Positions 62,096 through 64,000 of a DNA stretch of 64,000 bases are shown here, in pieces. Both the position numbers and the translations under genes were made by a program. Origin of the DNA: Bacteroidaceae bacterium (GTDB lineage: Bacteria > Bacteroidota > Bacteroidia > Bacteroidales > Bacteroidaceae); assembly GCA_017962495.1 (NCBI GenBank), contig JAGCVH010000096.1, forward strand, positions 1 through 64,000. Direction: 5' to 3'. The notes beneath the pieces were generated by a model. It did no database searches. It was not told the origin of the DNA and saw only the letters and a program-made list of their open reading frames with translations. Positions within the stretch are counted from its first letter, which is position 1; the number at the start of each line of letters is the position of its first letter.

Positions 62096-63376
62096 ATGAA
62101 GAAAGACCAAACCGTGTTTCGTCTGATTGAAGACGAGCGTCAACGTCAACAGCAAGGCATCGAACTGATTGCCTCAGAGAACTATGTGAGCGACGAAGTG
62201 ATGGAAGCAATGGGCTCCATCCTCACCAACAAGTACGCCGAAGGCTATCCTGGCAAGCGTTACTACGGCGGTTGCCGAGTAGTGGACGAAGTGGAGCAAT
62301 TGGCCATCGATCGCGTCTGCCAACTCTTTGGTGCCGAATACGCCAATGTTCAACCCCACTCTGGTGCACAGGCCAATGCTGCCGTATTCCTGGCTTGCCT
62401 GAACCCAGGCGACACCTTCATGGGACTGAATCTCGACCACGGAGGCCACCTCTCTCACGGCTCACACGTCAACACAAGCGGTATTCTATACAACCCCATC
62501 GGCTATGACCTGAACAAGGAGACGGGACGCGTCGATTACGACGAGATGGAACGTCTGGCGTTGGAGCACAAGCCCAAGCTCATCGTTGGTGGTGGTTCGG
62601 CTTACAGCCGTGAGTGGGATTACAAGCGCATGCGTGAGATTGCCGACAAGGTTGGTGCCATCCTCATGATTGATATGGCTCACCCCGCAGGTCTCATTGC
62701 TGCAGGTCTGCTCGACAATCCTCTGGAATATGCCCACATCGTGACCTCCACCACTCACAAGACCCTTCGTGGTCCGCGTGGCGGTATCATCCTCATGGGC
62801 AAGGACTTCCCCAACCCTTGGGGCAAGACCACACCAAAGGGCGAAGTGAAGATGATGTCTGCATTGCTCAACAGTGCCGTATTCCCAGGCATTCAGGGCG
62901 GTCCTCTGGAGCATGTCATTGCGGCCAAGGCTGTAGCTTTTGGCGAGGCTCTTCAACCCGAGTTCAAGGAGTGGGCAAAGCAGGTTCAGAAGAATGCTCA
63001 CGTGCTTGCCGACGAACTGATGAAGCGTGGTTTCCACATCGTTTCTGGCGGTACCGACAACCACTCGATGCTCGTTGACCTTCGTTCAAAATATCCCGAC
63101 ATGACGGGTAAGGTTGCAGAGCGCGCTTTGGTGGACGCCGACATCACGGTGAACAAGAACATGGTTCCCTTCGACTCCCGTTCTGCCTTCCAGACAAGCG
63201 GTATCCGCTTGGGCACTCCCGCCATCACCACACGTGGTGCTAAGGAAGACCTGATGGTGAAGATTGCCGAACTCATCGAGCGCGTCCTCGATGCACCAGA
63301 GAGCGAGGAGAACATCGCCAACGTTCGCAGTGAGGTGAACAATATCATGAAGGATTATCCCCTCTTTGCTTACTAA
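62096..63376 (+). CDS. glyA: Serine hydroxymethyltransferase
   Basis: This 426-residue PLP enzyme makes glycine and methylene-THF from serine. The PLP lysine is K222 in [14 protein letters not shown]. The [11 protein letters not shown] start, HLSHGSHVN and [12 protein letters not shown] substrate regions are normal. It follows pyrI without a separate box that I can see, so pyrBI-glyA may be one unit. A terminator follows 24 bp after the stop. Confidence 0.97.
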   Translation: MKKDQTVFRLIEDERQRQQQGIELIASENYVSDEVMEAMGSILTNKYAEGYPGKRYYGGCRVVDEVEQLAIDRVCQLFGAEYANVQPHSGAQANAAVFLACLNPGDTFMGLNLDHGGHLSHGSHVNTSGILYNPIGYDLNKETGRVDYDEMERLALEHKPKLIVGGGSAYSREWDYKRMREIADKVGAILMIDMAHPAGLIAAGLLDNPLEYAHIVTSTTHKTLRGPRGGIILMGKDFPNPWGKTTPKGEVKMMSALLNSAVFPGIQGGPLEHVIAAKAVAFGEALQPEFKEWAKQVQKNAHVLADELMKRGFHIVSGGTDNHSMLVDLRSKYPDMTGKVAERALVDADITVNKNMVPFDSRSAFQTSGIRLGTPAITTRGAKEDLMVKIAELIERVLDAPESEENIANVRSEVNNIMKDYPLFAY

Positions 63377-63400
63377 AGCACAACGCATACATAAGTAAAA

Positions 63401-63428
63401 AGAATCGGGAGGATGACCTCTCGATTCT
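63401..63428. terminator. Rho-independent terminator, likely bidirectional
   Basis: AGAATCGGGAGG/CCTCTCGATTCT (one wobble pair) around a 4-nt loop. A T-run follows on the plus strand and an A-run precedes it, so it can serve glyA and the convergent last gene. Confidence 0.85.
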
Positions 63429-63476
63429 TTTCTGTTTATAACTTATTTCATTAACCCTTTCCCCTTGGGAAGGCTC

Positions 63477-64000
63477 TTAGAAGGGAAGGTTTATGGTAAT
63501 GCTGGTACCGCTGTTGTTGATGGAGTCGGCACGGGCTATCGAGTCACGACGGGCAGCAGCACGACGAGCCGCTTCCTGAGCCTTCTCGCGCTCCAGTTGC
63601 TGACGCAAGGTCTCGGCTTGGTCGATGTAATAGCCATCGGGATGGATGGCCATATAATGCGTAACGGCCTCTAAGTCACGCGATTCCTTTGCCGATGCCC
63701 AATCGAGGGAGTCGATGCGCGTTTGAGCCACCTTGACATACGGACTGCTTGGATGCTGACGCACGAAGGTTTGCAGTTCATCGCGGGTGCCGTTTGTCAC
63801 CAGTTTCTGCCATTGGTTCTGCTGGGCAGCAACCTTAGCATAGCGTTCACGCACGTCGTCGATGTATTCACTTCTGGGATAGCGCACCATGAAGTCCTCA
63901 TAGAATGCAGGATTCGAACAGCCCTGCAATAGTTCGTAGGCACGTTGCTCACGCTTTTGATTCGTGTAGTAGTCGTAATAGTACAGACCTCCGATGATGA
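63477..64000 (-). CDS. Membrane-anchored protein, 5' end beyond the window
   Basis: The reading frame is open through the last base of the window, so the start lies beyond 64000; the visible part has about 174 residues. The visible N-side ends a hydrophobic helix (IIGGLYYYDYY). Coiled, helical repeats with TPR-like spacing follow (YEDFMVRYPRSEYIDDVRER, HYMAIHPDGYYIDQAETLRQ), then an Arg/Ala-rich stretch (EKAQEAARRAAARRDSIARA). It ends ITINLPF. A membrane anchor plus a periplasmic or cytoplasmic TPR-like part is likely; no family assigned. Confidence 0.65.
   Translation of the reverse strand, partial: IIGGLYYYDYYTNQKREQRAYELLQGCSNPAFYEDFMVRYPRSEYIDDVRERYAKVAAQQNQWQKLVTNGTRDELQTFVRQHPSSPYVKVAQTRIDSLDWASAKESRDLEAVTHYMAIHPDGYYIDQAETLRQQLEREKAQEAARRAAARRDSIARADSINNSGTSITINLPF

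Overview
The window looks like a chromosomal segment of a Prevotella-like Bacteroidales. The evidence is: promoters of the TAnnTTTG (-7) type instead of TATAAT, AT-rich leaders without Shine-Dalgarno sequences, many lipoprotein and Sec signal peptides, GLPGLI and TonB-type envelope proteins, carbohydrate-active enzymes with C-terminal sorting tails, and house-keeping proteins of clear Bacteroidetes type. Codon use looks even, and no prophage, integrase, transposase or CRISPR array was seen.

Layout. 1-9.3 kb: a 22-bp-period repeat array, a beta-helix lipoprotein, an M20 dipeptidase, a small membrane protein overlapping an OmpH/Skp-like lipoprotein, a Crp-type regulator, lepA, a small winged-helix protein, a small lipoprotein, a MITE-like element and a TSCPD protein. 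9.3-16.8 kb: core genes yebC, pheT and dnaB, a small secreted protein, and ettA. 16.8-31 kb: glycoside hydrolases GH127, then (after a lipoprotein and a WalJ-like hydrolase) a tight four-gene operon GH43x2 - GH31 - GH27 - GH84. 31.5-38.7 kb: a minus-strand operon blaI - blaR1/tonB - three GLPGLI genes - outer-membrane receptor. 38.8-46.1 kb: a relic of an AlbA-type ATPase, then divergent GH2/GH43-like and GH3/GH29 fusion enzymes. 46.2-54 kb: tRNA-Lys(CTT), a TamA/BamA-like lipoprotein, an rRNA/tRNA methyltransferase, an unknown acidic protein, ispE, an Arg/Gly/Ser-rich secreted protein and a membrane protein. 54-60.5 kb: the minus-strand run PBP1A - kdsB - MORN protein - glgB - membrane protein. 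60.6-64 kb: pyrB - pyrI - glyA, and a membrane-anchored protein cut by the window end.

How it works together. The hydrolases would together attack side chains of plant cell-wall or host glycans (arabinose, xylose, galactose, fucose, GlcNAc), but no SusC/SusD pair or polysaccharide sensor is present, so this is not a canonical utilisation locus. The BlaI/BlaR1-TonB/GLPGLI/receptor operon looks like a self-regulated envelope module, with an operator pair flanking its promoter.

The most unusual structure is non-coding. Degenerate tandem arrays with a strict 22-bp period (a few units at 21 bp) and a CCTAAGG/CCTAGGTTCGAG-like core lie between convergent genes. Two further repeat families recur: C/G-rich palindromes that sometimes sit in frame inside genes, and AT-rich heptamer runs directly upstream of -7 boxes.
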